From: Bacillota bacterium
GTDB lineage: Bacteria > Bacillota > Clostridia > Oscillospirales > Oscillospiraceae
Direction of reading: 5' to 3'
NCBI GenBank assembly: GCA_023459875.1
Contig: JAEWRY010000038.1
Span: forward strand, 1 to 16,325
Length of the DNA: 16,325 bases
Position numbers and translations under genes: made by a program. The first letter of the stretch is position 1. Each line of letters begins with the position of its first letter. Positions 6,529 to 14,694 of this stretch are shown one piece after another. The notes beneath the pieces were generated by a model. The model was given only the letters and a program-made list of their open reading frames with translations, was not told the DNA's origin and did no database searches.

Positions 6529-7440
6529 CTAAACGGTTTCTTCCGCCTCCTGTTTGGAGCACTCAACCAGCATGTCGCGGAAGCGGGCGGCCATGGGGGA
6601 GAGCTTGGAATTTGCTCTCCACACGATATTAATTTCCCGGGTGAGAGGAAAATCCACGTCCAGAGCAACCTGGGTCACGCCGTTTACATTAAGAACGCCG
6701 GTGGTGGGAATAATAGCGATGCCGTCCCCGGCCGAAACCATGCCGAACACGCCGTAATCGTTATAGGCCTCCGCGATGATATTCGGCTCAAAGCCATAGG
6801 GGCTGCAGAGGTCGGCAATAATCTTGTTGGTGCCGAGCGTACTGCGGATATAGACGATGAAACGCTCGTCCCTCAGCTCTTCAATCCCCACCTTCTCCCG
6901 GCCGGCAAAGCGGTGGTCCTTTCCAACCAGCAGGCTGATCGGCTCCTTGTACAGCACATATTTTTTAAGCGTAGAAAACTCACCCTTGGTATCGAAATCG
7001 CTGCAGATTCCAAGTTCCGCCCGGCCTTTGACAACGTCGTTTAAAATAGCGGTAGTATATTTATATTCCATAGAAAAACGGCAGGCGGGATTCTGATGGC
7101 GGAATCGTAGCACCTTGTCGGGCAGATAGATGGCGTACATGGAGAAGAGCGCGGAAAGAAAAATCGTGTTGCGCTCAATATCCGTCTGCCGGCGCACGGC
7201 CGCTATCCCTTCGTCGATCTCGTCCACGGACCGCTTGACATATTCATAAAACAGCTTGCCGCTGGACGTTAATGTCACATTCCGGCCGTCCTTCCGGAAG
7301 AGAGCGGTGCCGAATTCATACTCAAGGTTCCGGATCGCTTTGGAAAGGGCGGGCTGGGTGATATACAGGGCGTTGGCGGCCTTGGTATAATGCTGATACT
7401 CGGCGACAGTTTTAAAATAGATAAGCGATTGATAGTTCAT
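6529..7440 (-). CDS. LysR-type transcriptional regulator
   Basis: A 303-residue protein of typical LysR length. The N-terminal winged helix-turn-helix covers about residues 1-60, with the family signature AANALYITQPALSKAIRNLE followed by LFRKDGRNVTLT. The remainder (about 90-300) is the periplasmic-binding-protein-like effector domain. I set the start at ATG 7440, with AAGGGGG 9 nt upstream. The in-frame ATG at 7446 sits too close to that site, and one at 7491 has no visible site. It is transcribed divergently from the TRAP/sugar-acid operon across a 315-nt gap, the classic arrangement for a LysR activator of the neighbouring operon responding to a pathway metabolite. It may also act at the shared palindromes before aconitase X and the AEC gene. 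The ligand is unknown. Confidence 0.92.
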   Translation of the reverse strand: MNYQSLIYFKTVAEYQHYTKAANALYITQPALSKAIRNLEYEFGTALFRKDGRNVTLTSSGKLFYEYVKRSVDEIDEGIAAVRRQTDIERNTIFLSALFSMYAIYLPDKVLRFRHQNPACRFSMEYKYTTAILNDVVKGRAELGICSDFDTKGEFSTLKKYVLYKEPISLLVGKDHRFAGREKVGIEELRDERFIVYIRSTLGTNKIIADLCSPYGFEPNIIAEAYNDYGVFGMVSAGDGIAIIPTTGVLNVNGVTQVALDVDFPLTREINIVWRANSKLSPMAARFRDMLVECSKQEAEETV

Positions 7441-7567
7441 AACCATTATCCCCCTTATCTGGTTTATATCTTTGCATAAGGCAGCTTTCATTAGTACAAT
7501 GTAACAAAATTTGAGGTTTGAATTTGGAACCGATATAAAAAAGTAATGAATTGATACTCAAAAGGAG

Positions 7568-7597
7568 TTGGACGCTGAACGAAATAGTTGTTATATT
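7568..7597 (+). promoter_or_regulatory. Candidate promoter of the TRAP/sugar-acid operon
   Basis: TTGGAC (7568-7573) and TATATT (7592-7597) are 18 nt apart, in the gap divergent from LysR, giving a leader of about 150 nt before dctP. The -35 with its preceding CTCAAAAGG resembles a degenerate version of the palindromic sites at 2915 and 5229. The 315-nt gap 7441-7755 is AT-rich and holds no gene that I can see. Confidence 0.4.
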
Positions 7598-7755
7598 AGA
7601 GTTAACAAAGAGAAGGGCGGATTTATCGGGTTTTATAGCAGTTTTTCTGCAATACAAAGTATATATGTAATTGGCTGAAATGTAAATGGTAAAATCCGTC
7701 CGTTATTTGTTAAGCATTATGAAAGAAACTGCATCTTGAAAGGAGAAAAAACAAA

Positions 7756-8868
7756 GTGAACAACAACTTCAAACGAGTGATCACCGGTATCCTTTCCCTG
7801 GCTATGGTCTTAACTCTGGCCGCTTGCGGCGGCGGAAGCTCGACTGCCAGCAGCGCACCGTCAGGTTCCGGTGCACCTGCCTCCAGCAGCCCCAGCGCAG
7901 AAAAAATCGAAATCCGCATCGCCTCCTCCTCTCCTACGGTTGAATTCAAGGATGAAGGCACCACGGCTCTGGGAGTCTGCGTAAACTACTTCATTAAGGA
8001 AATCTCCGCCCGCACCAACGGCCGGATCACCGCCAAGGTCTTCCCCGACGGCCAGCTCGCCTCTTCCTCCGAAGAGTATATCGGCGGCCTGCAGAACGGC
8101 GCGTTCGATATCGGTATCTTGAACAACGGTTCCTGGTCGGACTATACCAACGGCTTTGCGGGTCTGAACATCCCGTACCTGTATTTCGACTTTGACACCG
8201 TTTATGCCGTACTTGACTCCGACATCGGAGAGAGTTGGAAGCAGAAGGTGGAAGAGGATACCACCGTCATTCCTCTGGCTTACTTTGATATCGGTTTCCG
8301 TGAGCTCACCAACTCCGTGCGCGAAGTCCGCACCCCCGACGACCTGAAGGGCATCAAGCTGCGCACCATGGTCGACGACATCCAGATGGCCGCCTGGGAA
8401 GCCCTCGGCACCGCCGTTACCCCCGTGGCCTATTCCGAACTGTACACCGCTCTGCAGCAGAAGATGGTGGACGGACAGGAGAACCCCGTTTCCAACATCG
8501 TCTCCGCCAAGCTTTACGAACTGCAGCCCTATATGACCATGACCAACCACAACTACACAGCTACCATTCCCGCCGCCAGCCCCATTTTCTGGAGCAAGCT
8601 CTCCGCGGACGATCAGAAGCTTATCAAAGATCTTATGATCGAAGCGCAGAACAAGGGCCGTGAGAAGACCCAGGTTTTCGCCGACGCGTTTATCCAGAAG
8701 ATCGCCGACGCGAAGGTTCAGATTTACGAGCCCACCACCGAGGAGCTCAAGCTGTTCCAGGACAAGGTCAAGCCGGTTTGGGAAAAGGTTGAGGAGAACA
8801 TGGGCACCGAGAACTACAATAAGCTCATCACCTTCGTAACCGATTATACCGCAAGCCACGCGAAATAA
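7756..8868 (+). CDS. dctP: TRAP transporter solute-binding lipoprotein, DctP family
   Basis: A 370-residue extracytoplasmic binding protein. A lipoprotein signal peptide ends at the lipobox LTLAAC (Cys24), followed by a Ser/Gly/Ala/Pro-rich linker to about residue 48, so it is anchored outside the membrane as in Gram-positive bacteria. The DctP signature is clear: DLKGIKLRTM (197-205) contains the conserved carboxylate-binding arginine R203, and YTALQQKMVDGQENP (230-244) follows. The ligand should be a monocarboxylate such as a sugar acid or hydroxy acid. The start is GTG at 7756 with AAAGGAG 10 nt upstream. It heads the operon; a strong hairpin lies between it and dctQ, which would give more binding protein than membrane subunits. 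Confidence 0.95.
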   Translation: MNNNFKRVITGILSLAMVLTLAACGGGSSTASSAPSGSGAPASSSPSAEKIEIRIASSSPTVEFKDEGTTALGVCVNYFIKEISARTNGRITAKVFPDGQLASSSEEYIGGLQNGAFDIGILNNGSWSDYTNGFAGLNIPYLYFDFDTVYAVLDSDIGESWKQKVEEDTTVIPLAYFDIGFRELTNSVREVRTPDDLKGIKLRTMVDDIQMAAWEALGTAVTPVAYSELYTALQQKMVDGQENPVSNIVSAKLYELQPYMTMTNHNYTATIPAASPIFWSKLSADDQKLIKDLMIEAQNKGREKTQVFADAFIQKIADAKVQIYEPTTEELKLFQDKVKPVWEKVEENMGTENYNKLITFVTDYTASHAK

Positions 8869-8893
8869 CGATTTTCAACTGAATGACGACGCG

Positions 8894-8926
8894 AAAAAGC
8901 CCGCCCAGCAGGTGGGCGGGCTTTTT
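8894..8926 (+). terminator. Strong hairpin with T-run between dctP and dctQ (partial terminator)
   Basis: AAAAAGCCCGCCC (8894-8906) pairs perfectly with GGGCGGGCTTTTT (8914-8926) around a 7-nt loop, giving a GC-rich stem ending in five T. It is a textbook rho-independent terminator, and symmetric enough to work on both strands. As dctQ and dctM must be made with dctP, it is probably leaky and sets the ratio of binding protein to permease. Confidence 0.85.
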
Positions 8927-8952
8927 CACACCATTGAGAGGGGGCAATTTTT

Positions 8953-9537
8953 TTGAAAGACGGAAAATTTGATCTGAAGACTTTCCTGAACAACTTCGAA
9001 GTATATGGCGCGACTGTCTGTTTCTTTGTTCTGACCATATTACTGACACTGCAGGTATTAAGCCGCTATGTGCTCCACCATTCGTTTACCTGGATGGAAG
9101 AGCTCGGCACCATCATGTTCGTCTGGATGATCTACCTGGGCGTTTCGGGCGCCGTTACCTACCGCAAGCATCTGCGCATTGACTTCCTGCTGGATATTAT
9201 GCCTTTCAAAGTCAAGCGTTTCTTTTTGATTGTTTCAAATTTGATTTTTGGGGCTTTTAACGTTTATATCTGCTTCGTGATGGCCAACGTCATCAAGCTG
9301 ATGGGCAAAAGTGTTACCACGATGCTCCGCGTTCCCAAAGCCGCAGTCTACAGCATCATTCCCATCGCCCTGGTCCTGACCGTTATCCGCATCGTACAGG
9401 ATACGGTGAAGCTGACCAGAGAAAACGCAGCGGAACTGGGCGCATCCAAGCCTTCGCTGGATCTGGACGCCTGTGAGCGCGAATACCACGAATATATGAA
9501 AACGCACGAGGCTGAAAAGAAAGGGGAGAAAAACTAG
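8953..9537 (+). CDS. dctQ: TRAP transporter small membrane subunit, DctQ family
   Basis: A 194-residue protein with four hydrophobic segments. It carries the DctQ hallmark of a conserved segment around residues 36-75: an RYVL...FTWMEELGTIMFVWMIYLG pattern, then a YRKHLRIDF motif. It forms the small subunit of the membrane complex with DctM. The C-terminal 40 or so residues are charged and probably cytoplasmic, somewhat longer than needed for the four-helix core. The start is TTG at 8953, with GAGGGGG about 8 nt upstream; the run of T between the two is unusual. The stop codon overlaps the dctM start by one base, indicating translational coupling. Confidence 0.93.
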   Translation: MKDGKFDLKTFLNNFEVYGATVCFFVLTILLTLQVLSRYVLHHSFTWMEELGTIMFVWMIYLGVSGAVTYRKHLRIDFLLDIMPFKVKRFFLIVSNLIFGAFNVYICFVMANVIKLMGKSVTTMLRVPKAAVYSIIPIALVLTVIRIVQDTVKLTRENAAELGASKPSLDLDACEREYHEYMKTHEAEKKGEKN

Positions 9538-10808
9538 TGGCAACCGCAGTCATGTTCCTTGTGATGTTCGGGCTTATGTTCATCGGTGTTCCCATTGCCG
9601 TAGCCCTGTTCATCGCACTGTTTGTCCTCATCGGGCTTGACCCCGTTACCACGGCGAACTACCTGGCGCAGTCCCTTTACTCGGGCGTCGCCAACTTCAC
9701 CATGCTGGCTCTGCCTTTCTTCATGGTCGCGGGCGCGATTATGGAGACCGGCGGTCTTTCCAAGCGGCTCGTGAACGCCGCCAACGCCATGGTGGGCGGC
9801 ATCACCGGCAGCCTCGGCATGGTTACCGTCATTGCCTGCATGTTCTTCGGCGCGGTGTCCGGCTCGGCTCCCGCCACGGTCGCGGCCATCGGCACCATTA
9901 TGATCCCCATGATGGTCCGTGAGGGCTACAACAAGTATTACGCCACCGGTCTTATCTGCGTGGCCGGCGGTCTGGGCATCATCGTGCCGCCCAGCTACCC
10001 CATGGTGCTCTACGGTGTGACCTGCAACGTTTCCATCGGAGATCTGTTTATTGCCGGTTTCGGCCCCGCCTTTGTGGTCGGCGGCATTCTGATGGTACTC
10101 AACTACATCTACTGCAAAAAGCACGGCCTTAAGGGCAGAAACAAGTTCAGCGTTTCCAATCTGCTCAAGAACATATGGGACGCCAAGGCTGCCCTCGTTA
10201 TGCCCATCATCATTCTGGGCGGCATCTACGGCGGAGTTTTCACGGCGACTGAAGCCGCCGTGGTGGCCGCGGTGTACGGCATTATCATCGGCCTGTTCGT
10301 CTATAAAGAGCTCAAGTTTGTCAAGCTCTGGCAGATTTTCAAGGAGAACGCCGTCTTCATCGCCGGAACCATGTTCGTCATGGCGCCCGCCAGGGCCACC
10401 GGATCGGTGTTCGCCTATCTTGGTGTCAACGAGTCGGTCAGCAGCTTTATTTTCAGCGTGTCCAGCAACCGCTATATTGTGCTTACCCTGATCTTTGTCA
10501 TTCTCTTTATCACGGGCATGTTTGTCCAGACCACCCCCGCCGTCGTCATTCTGGCTCCCACGCTCCTGGCGGTCGTGCAGCAGGTGGGCATCGACCCCAT
10601 CCACTTTGGCATGATTATGGTTCTGGGACTTGCCATTGCCTTCGTGACTCCTCCTGTGGCCCTGAACCTCTTTGTCGGCTCCTCCATGACCGGAATCAGT
10701 ATAGACAAGATAACGCGAGCGGCGGCGGTATTCATAATAGGCTTGTGCGTCGCCTTCTTCATTGTTGCCTTTATACCGCAGATTTCCCTCTTCATCGTCG
10801 GATCATAG
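9537..10808 (+). CDS. dctM: TRAP transporter large permease subunit, DctM family
   Basis: A 423-residue membrane protein, the expected length for a stand-alone DctM, with about twelve hydrophobic segments. Family features include FFMVAGAIMETGG (near 61-73), the GCMFFGAVSGSAPATVAAIG-like segment around 100-120, and the PPSYPMVLYG region. It is the Na+-coupled translocation channel that receives substrate from DctP. The start is GTG at 9537, sharing one base with the dctQ stop, with AAGGGGAG 8 nt upstream. The two enolase-superfamily genes follow after 38 nt, so transporter and enzymes are most likely one operon handling the same substrate. Confidence 0.95.
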   Translation: MATAVMFLVMFGLMFIGVPIAVALFIALFVLIGLDPVTTANYLAQSLYSGVANFTMLALPFFMVAGAIMETGGLSKRLVNAANAMVGGITGSLGMVTVIACMFFGAVSGSAPATVAAIGTIMIPMMVREGYNKYYATGLICVAGGLGIIVPPSYPMVLYGVTCNVSIGDLFIAGFGPAFVVGGILMVLNYIYCKKHGLKGRNKFSVSNLLKNIWDAKAALVMPIIILGGIYGGVFTATEAAVVAAVYGIIIGLFVYKELKFVKLWQIFKENAVFIAGTMFVMAPARATGSVFAYLGVNESVSSFIFSVSSNRYIVLTLIFVILFITGMFVQTTPAVVILAPTLLAVVQQVGIDPIHFGMIMVLGLAIAFVTPPVALNLFVGSSMTGISIDKITRAAAVFIIGLCVAFFIVAFIPQISLFIVGS

Positions 10809-10846
10809 CGGCATTCGGCTGCACCCATTAAAAGGAGACTAACAGT

Positions 10847-12025
10847 ATGAAAATCACTAAGGTGGACGTGCTTCACCTGAAAACCGGTCTGAAGGGCGGC
10901 CATTGGCGTCCCATCGTCTGCCGGATTTACACGGACGAGGGAATCTACGGAGACGGAGAGGCAGCGCTGGCCTACGGCGAGGCGCAGTTTGCCGCTTACG
11001 GCATCGTGCAGAATTTTGCCAAGCTCATTATCGGCATGAATCCCCTGGACCATGAGATCATCTGGGATAAGCTCTACCGCAGCACCTTCTGGGGCCAGAA
11101 CGGCGGACCGGTGATTTTTGCCGGCATCAGCGCCATCGACATCGCCCTCTGGGACATCAAGGGTAAATACTATAACGCCCCCGTCTACCAGCTCCTGGGC
11201 GGCAAGCGCCGCAGCAAGCTGCGCACCTACGCCAGCCAGCTTCAGTTCAGCTGGGGGGACGACGTGGTCCCCCAGCTCACAGCGGAGGATTACGTGCGCG
11301 AGGCAAAGCGGGCGGTGGCCGAGGGGTACGACGCGATTAAAATCGATTTTTTCACCTTCAAGCCCGACGGCAGCAAATTTGTTGACGAAGACCGCGTGGG
11401 GCTTCTGAGTCCCGCTTATGTGAATCTTGTGGAATCGCGGGTCAAGGCGGTCCGCGAGGCCATCGGACCCAACGTGGATCTCATCATGGAAAATCACTCC
11501 TTCACCGACGCTCAGTCCTCCAGCCAGCTGGGCAAGGTGCTCAAGAAGTACAACATTTTCTACTTTGAAGAGCCCACCACCCCCTCGCCCCAGCTATGCA
11601 AATTCGTCCACGAGGAAACCGGCCTTCCCATTGCCAACGGCGAGCGGATCTACACCCGCTGGCAATACATCGAATACTTCAAGGAAAACGCCATTCAGGT
11701 CATTCAGCCCGACGTGGGCACCTGCGGCGGTATCACGGAAATCAAGAAGATCTGCGATATGGCCTACACCTTCGATGTGGGCGTTCAGGTCCACGCCTGC
11801 GGCAGTCCTCTTTCCACCGCCGCCGCCCTCCATCTGGAGTGCGTCATTCCGAATTTCGTGATCCACGAGCACCACACTTACGCCCGCACCAGGTACAACA
11901 GGGAGCTCTGCATCTATGATTACCAGCCGGTGGACGGGAAATTTGAGGTCCCCGACCTGCCCGGCATCGGCAACGAACTCTCCGAGGTCGCGTTTAAGAA
12001 CTGCGACAGGATTACCATTCAATAA
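10847..12025 (+). CDS. Mandelate racemase/muconate lactonizing (enolase superfamily) enzyme 1, probable sugar-acid dehydratase
   Basis: A 392-residue enolase-superfamily protein with the alpha+beta capping domain (1-125) and a TIM barrel. Visible catalytic features are K165-I-D167 on the second barrel strand, E215 in MENHS as first metal ligand, E241/E242 in FEEP, E266 in NGERIY, and the His-Asp dyad D289 (QPD) and H316 (VHACG). The dyad places it in the mandelate racemase subgroup, where sugar-acid dehydratases such as galactonate and mannonate dehydratase belong. The first metal ligand is normally Asp; here it is Glu in an E-N-H motif. The start ATG has AAAAGGAG about 9 nt upstream. It is about 60% identical to the next gene over the N-terminal 130 residues. 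Substrate unknown; a hexonate or hexuronate-derived acid is likely. Confidence 0.9.
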   Translation: MKITKVDVLHLKTGLKGGHWRPIVCRIYTDEGIYGDGEAALAYGEAQFAAYGIVQNFAKLIIGMNPLDHEIIWDKLYRSTFWGQNGGPVIFAGISAIDIALWDIKGKYYNAPVYQLLGGKRRSKLRTYASQLQFSWGDDVVPQLTAEDYVREAKRAVAEGYDAIKIDFFTFKPDGSKFVDEDRVGLLSPAYVNLVESRVKAVREAIGPNVDLIMENHSFTDAQSSSQLGKVLKKYNIFYFEEPTTPSPQLCKFVHEETGLPIANGERIYTRWQYIEYFKENAIQVIQPDVGTCGGITEIKKICDMAYTFDVGVQVHACGSPLSTAAALHLECVIPNFVIHEHHTYARTRYNRELCIYDYQPVDGKFEVPDLPGIGNELSEVAFKNCDRITIQ

Positions 12026-12036
12026 ATCTGCTTTTA

Positions 12037-12052
12037 CATCCCCGGCGGGATG
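12037..12052 (+). other. Small stem-loop between the two enolase-superfamily genes
   Basis: CATCCC-CGGC-GGGATG forms a 6-bp stem with a tetraloop in the 63-nt gap between the genes. There is no T-run. It could stabilise or modulate the intercistronic region. Confidence 0.3.
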
Positions 12053-12088
12053 CAAGATAAAATTACTGACTACAGGGAGGAAATACAA

Positions 12089-13291
12089 ATGAAAATCACA
12101 AAAGTAGACGTGTATGTTCTCGACGCCGGTGAACAGCGCGGCAAACGGATGCCCATCTGCTGCCGCGTTCACACCGACGCGGGCATTTACGGGGACGGCG
12201 AAGCCGGTATCGCTTACGGCACCGGTTATACCGCGGCCTATGGGATGGTCGTCGATATGGCGCATCACATTATCGGCATGGACCCCATGAACACCGAGCT
12301 GATCTGGGAGCAGATCCTGAAGGGTACATTCTGGGGCCAGGGCGGCGGTGTTGTGGTTTTTGCGGGCATGTCCGCTCTGGATATCGCCCTGTGGGATATC
12401 AAAGGCAAGGCGCTGAACGTGCCCATCTATCAGCTGCTGGGCGGCAAGTGCCGTGACAGCCTGCGCTGCTATGCGTCCCAGCTCCAGTTCGGCTGGACCA
12501 CCAAGATCGGACCCTGGGGCAGCAACAAGGAGTATGTGGAGATCGTGCGCCACGCCGTGAGCGAGGGCTACGACGCGGTCAAGATTGACTTCACCACCTA
12601 CGACGACAACGCCAAGCCTATCTCCCACCTTGCCAAGGAAGGCTTCCCAGACCGCAGCCTTTACAAACGCATCGAGGGCCGCATGGCCGCCATCCGCGAG
12701 GAGTTCCCGGATGTGGACATCATCGTGGAGAACCACTGCCAGACCGATCTGACCTCGGCCATCGCGATCGGTGAGCTGTGCGACAAGTACAACATGATGG
12801 CTTATGAGGAGCCCGTATCCATGCTCAACCCCGATATGATGAAGGAGCTTCGTCAGCGCATCCGCACCCCCCTCGCCGCGGGCGAACGCATTTACTCCCG
12901 CTGGGGCTACTACAACTTCTTCAAGGACAACTCCATTCAGCTCATCCAGCCCGACGCATGCAACTGCGGCGGCATCAGCGAGCTGAAGAAAATCGCGGAC
13001 ATGGCCCACGTCTTTGATTCACGCGTTCAGGTCCACGTGGCGGGCGCCGTCATCACCAACGCCGCTTCCCTCCAGCTGGAGGCCGCCATTCCCAACTTCG
13101 GCATCCACGAGCACCACTTCCGCACCACCCAGGACTGCATCAACGTGCTGGGCAAGTACGAAATGCAGCCTGTGAACGGCAAATATCTCATCCCCGACCG
13201 TCCCGGCCTGGGCCAGGAGCTTTCCGACTTCGCCATCAACACCGCTCTCATGCACACCGAAGTCAGCAATTACATCCCGGCTGCCATGTAA
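12089..13291 (+). CDS. Mandelate racemase/muconate lactonizing (enolase superfamily) enzyme 2, probable sugar-acid dehydratase or epimerase
   Basis: A 400-residue paralogue of the preceding gene, co-linear with it. Equivalent residues are K165-I-D167, E214 in VENHC, E240/E241 in YEEP, E266 in AGERIY, D289 (QPD) and H316 (VHVAG). The substrate-capping loop differs: residues 12-21 and the 134-190 segment diverge strongly between the two, while the barrel motifs are kept. This points to different or diastereomeric substrates rather than a redundant copy. I chose ATG 12089 because GGGAGG is 8 nt upstream and the N-terminus MKITKVDV then matches the paralogue exactly; an in-frame ATG at 12050 has no such support. 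The reaction (dehydration or epimerisation) cannot be distinguished from sequence. Confidence 0.9.
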   Translation: MKITKVDVYVLDAGEQRGKRMPICCRVHTDAGIYGDGEAGIAYGTGYTAAYGMVVDMAHHIIGMDPMNTELIWEQILKGTFWGQGGGVVVFAGMSALDIALWDIKGKALNVPIYQLLGGKCRDSLRCYASQLQFGWTTKIGPWGSNKEYVEIVRHAVSEGYDAVKIDFTTYDDNAKPISHLAKEGFPDRSLYKRIEGRMAAIREEFPDVDIIVENHCQTDLTSAIAIGELCDKYNMMAYEEPVSMLNPDMMKELRQRIRTPLAAGERIYSRWGYYNFFKDNSIQLIQPDACNCGGISELKKIADMAHVFDSRVQVHVAGAVITNAASLQLEAAIPNFGIHEHHFRTTQDCINVLGKYEMQPVNGKYLIPDRPGLGQELSDFAINTALMHTEVSNYIPAAM

Positions 13292-13319
13292 CAGTCCGTC
13301 CAAGCGGCGGCAAATAGTC

Positions 13320-13358
13320 AGGGAATCGGTCATCCTTTCACAGGCTGGCCGATTCCCT
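13320..13358 (+). other. Intercistronic stem-loop before the larA-like gene
   Basis: AGGGAATCGGTC (13320-13331) pairs with GGCCGATTCCCT (13347-13358), 12 positions with one wobble, around a 15-nt loop, in the 117-nt gap between enzyme 2 and the larA-like gene. It lacks a T-run, so it is more likely an RNA-processing or stability element, or a partial attenuator, than a full terminator. Confidence 0.45.
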
Positions 13359-13408
13359 CTATACGGATAAAAAAGTAGACCCGGAAACTGCATATGGAGA
13401 AAAACGGT

Positions 13409-14683
13409 ATGAAAGAAATTCAGATACCCTACTACACGGGAACGCTCCCACTTCATGTGGACGAAAAAAATCTGGAAGCTGTGGTCACGGCTAAAATGCA
13501 TGATTTCGTTCCGGGGGAGAGCGAAACCGGGCTCATCCGCCAGGCGCTTGCCAATCCCATAGGAACGCCCCGCCTGAGAGACCTGGCAGCGGGAAAAAAG
13601 CGGGTGGTGTTGGTGACCAGCGACCACACCAGGGCGGTGCCCAGCAAGCTGACTCTCCCGATTCTGCTGGAGGAAATCCGCTTGGGGTCGCCCGACGCGG
13701 AAATCACCATCCTCATTGCCACCGGTCTGCACCGGGCCACCACCGAGTCTGAACAGCGCCGCATGTTCGGCGACGCCATCGTCGACCGGGAGACAATCGC
13801 CATCAACGACGCATTCAAGCCCGAGGACTTTGTTATGATGGGGACTCTGCCCTCGGGGGCCGAGTTTCATGTGAACCGCCTGGCGGCGGAATGCGATCTG
13901 CTTGTGACCGAGGGGTTCATTGAGCCCCATTTCTTCGCGGGCTTCTCGGGTGGCCGGAAGAGCATCCTTCCCGGCATCTGTTCCGAGGAGACTGTGAACG
14001 AAAACCATTCCTTCAAGGCCATCGCCCACCCCCTCGCGGCGGCTGGCATGCTGGACGGCAATCCCATTCACGGGGACATGGTGGCCGCGGCGCGGAGGAT
14101 GAACGTGCAGTTTACCTTCAACGTGGCCCTCAACGGGGAAAAGAAGGTGATCGCCGCCTTCGCTGGCGACCTGGAAGAGTCCCACGCCGCGGGTGTGGCC
14201 TTTATTCGGGAGCAGTCCCAGTGTCCCCCGGTGAAGGGAGACATCGTGGTCACCTCCAACGGCGGCTATCCGCTGGATCAGAATCTTTACCAGTCCCCCA
14301 AGGCAGTGGCCACCGCAGAGGCGTGCTGCGCGCCGGGCGCCGTCATCATCATGTGCTGCTCCTGCGCAGACGGCATGGGAGGCACGAACTTTGAGCGGCT
14401 CATCACCATGGGAACACCGGAGGAGATAGATTCCTTCCTCTCGGCAATTCCCCCTAAGGAGACTATCTCCGAGCAGTGGTGTCCGCAGATCTATGCCCGC
14501 ATTCTCAAAAAGCACGCCGTGATCCTTGTGACTACCTACCTGGACCACGAACTTGTGCGCCGGGCAAATATGATTCCGGCCTCCTCCCCCGACGAGGCCC
14601 TCGCCCTCGCCTATGAGCTGAAAGGAAAAGACGCCCGCGTTGTCGTCATCCCGGATGGGGTGGCGGTTTTGGCGGTTGGATGA
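13409..14683 (+). CDS. LarA-family nickel-pincer racemase/epimerase (DUF2088), probable hydroxy- or sugar-acid 2-epimerase
   Basis: A 424-residue protein. Starting at ATG 13409 (TGGAGA 9 nt upstream), the active-site residues fall at the same numbers I recall for Lactiplantibacillus plantarum LarA: D72 and R75 in SDHTR, H108 in GLHR, H174 in EPHFF, K184 in GGRK, H200, Y294, Q295 and K298 in YQSPK. K184 is the lysine that carries the nickel-pincer nucleotide, so the enzyme is predicted to be cofactor-dependent and active. The family racemises or epimerises alpha-hydroxy acids by hydride transfer; members acting on lactate, malate and D-gluconate are known. Between sugar-acid dehydratase genes, an aldonate 2-epimerase is most plausible. 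The cofactor genes larB, larC and larE are not in the window. ATG 13394 is an alternative start with a weaker site. Confidence 0.88.
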   Translation: MKEIQIPYYTGTLPLHVDEKNLEAVVTAKMHDFVPGESETGLIRQALANPIGTPRLRDLAAGKKRVVLVTSDHTRAVPSKLTLPILLEEIRLGSPDAEITILIATGLHRATTESEQRRMFGDAIVDRETIAINDAFKPEDFVMMGTLPSGAEFHVNRLAAECDLLVTEGFIEPHFFAGFSGGRKSILPGICSEETVNENHSFKAIAHPLAAAGMLDGNPIHGDMVAAARRMNVQFTFNVALNGEKKVIAAFAGDLEESHAAGVAFIREQSQCPPVKGDIVVTSNGGYPLDQNLYQSPKAVATAEACCAPGAVIIMCCSCADGMGGTNFERLITMGTPEEIDSFLSAIPPKETISEQWCPQIYARILKKHAVILVTTYLDHELVRRANMIPASSPDEALALAYELKGKDARVVVIPDGVAVLAVG

Positions 14684-14694
14684 AAGGAGCGGAC

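Noticed and set aside
7441..7491. LysR start codons at ATG 7491 and ATG 7446.
   Set aside because: The 7491 start has no ribosome binding site and adds residues before the usual LysR N-terminus. The 7446 start is only 3 nt from AAGGGGG. ATG 7440 fits both spacing and family length.
7441..7755. Riboswitch or small RNA in the LysR-dctP gap.
   Set aside because: The sequence is AT-rich with only trivial short repeats (for example GCAG...CTGC). I recognised no conserved aptamer core or terminator/antiterminator pair.
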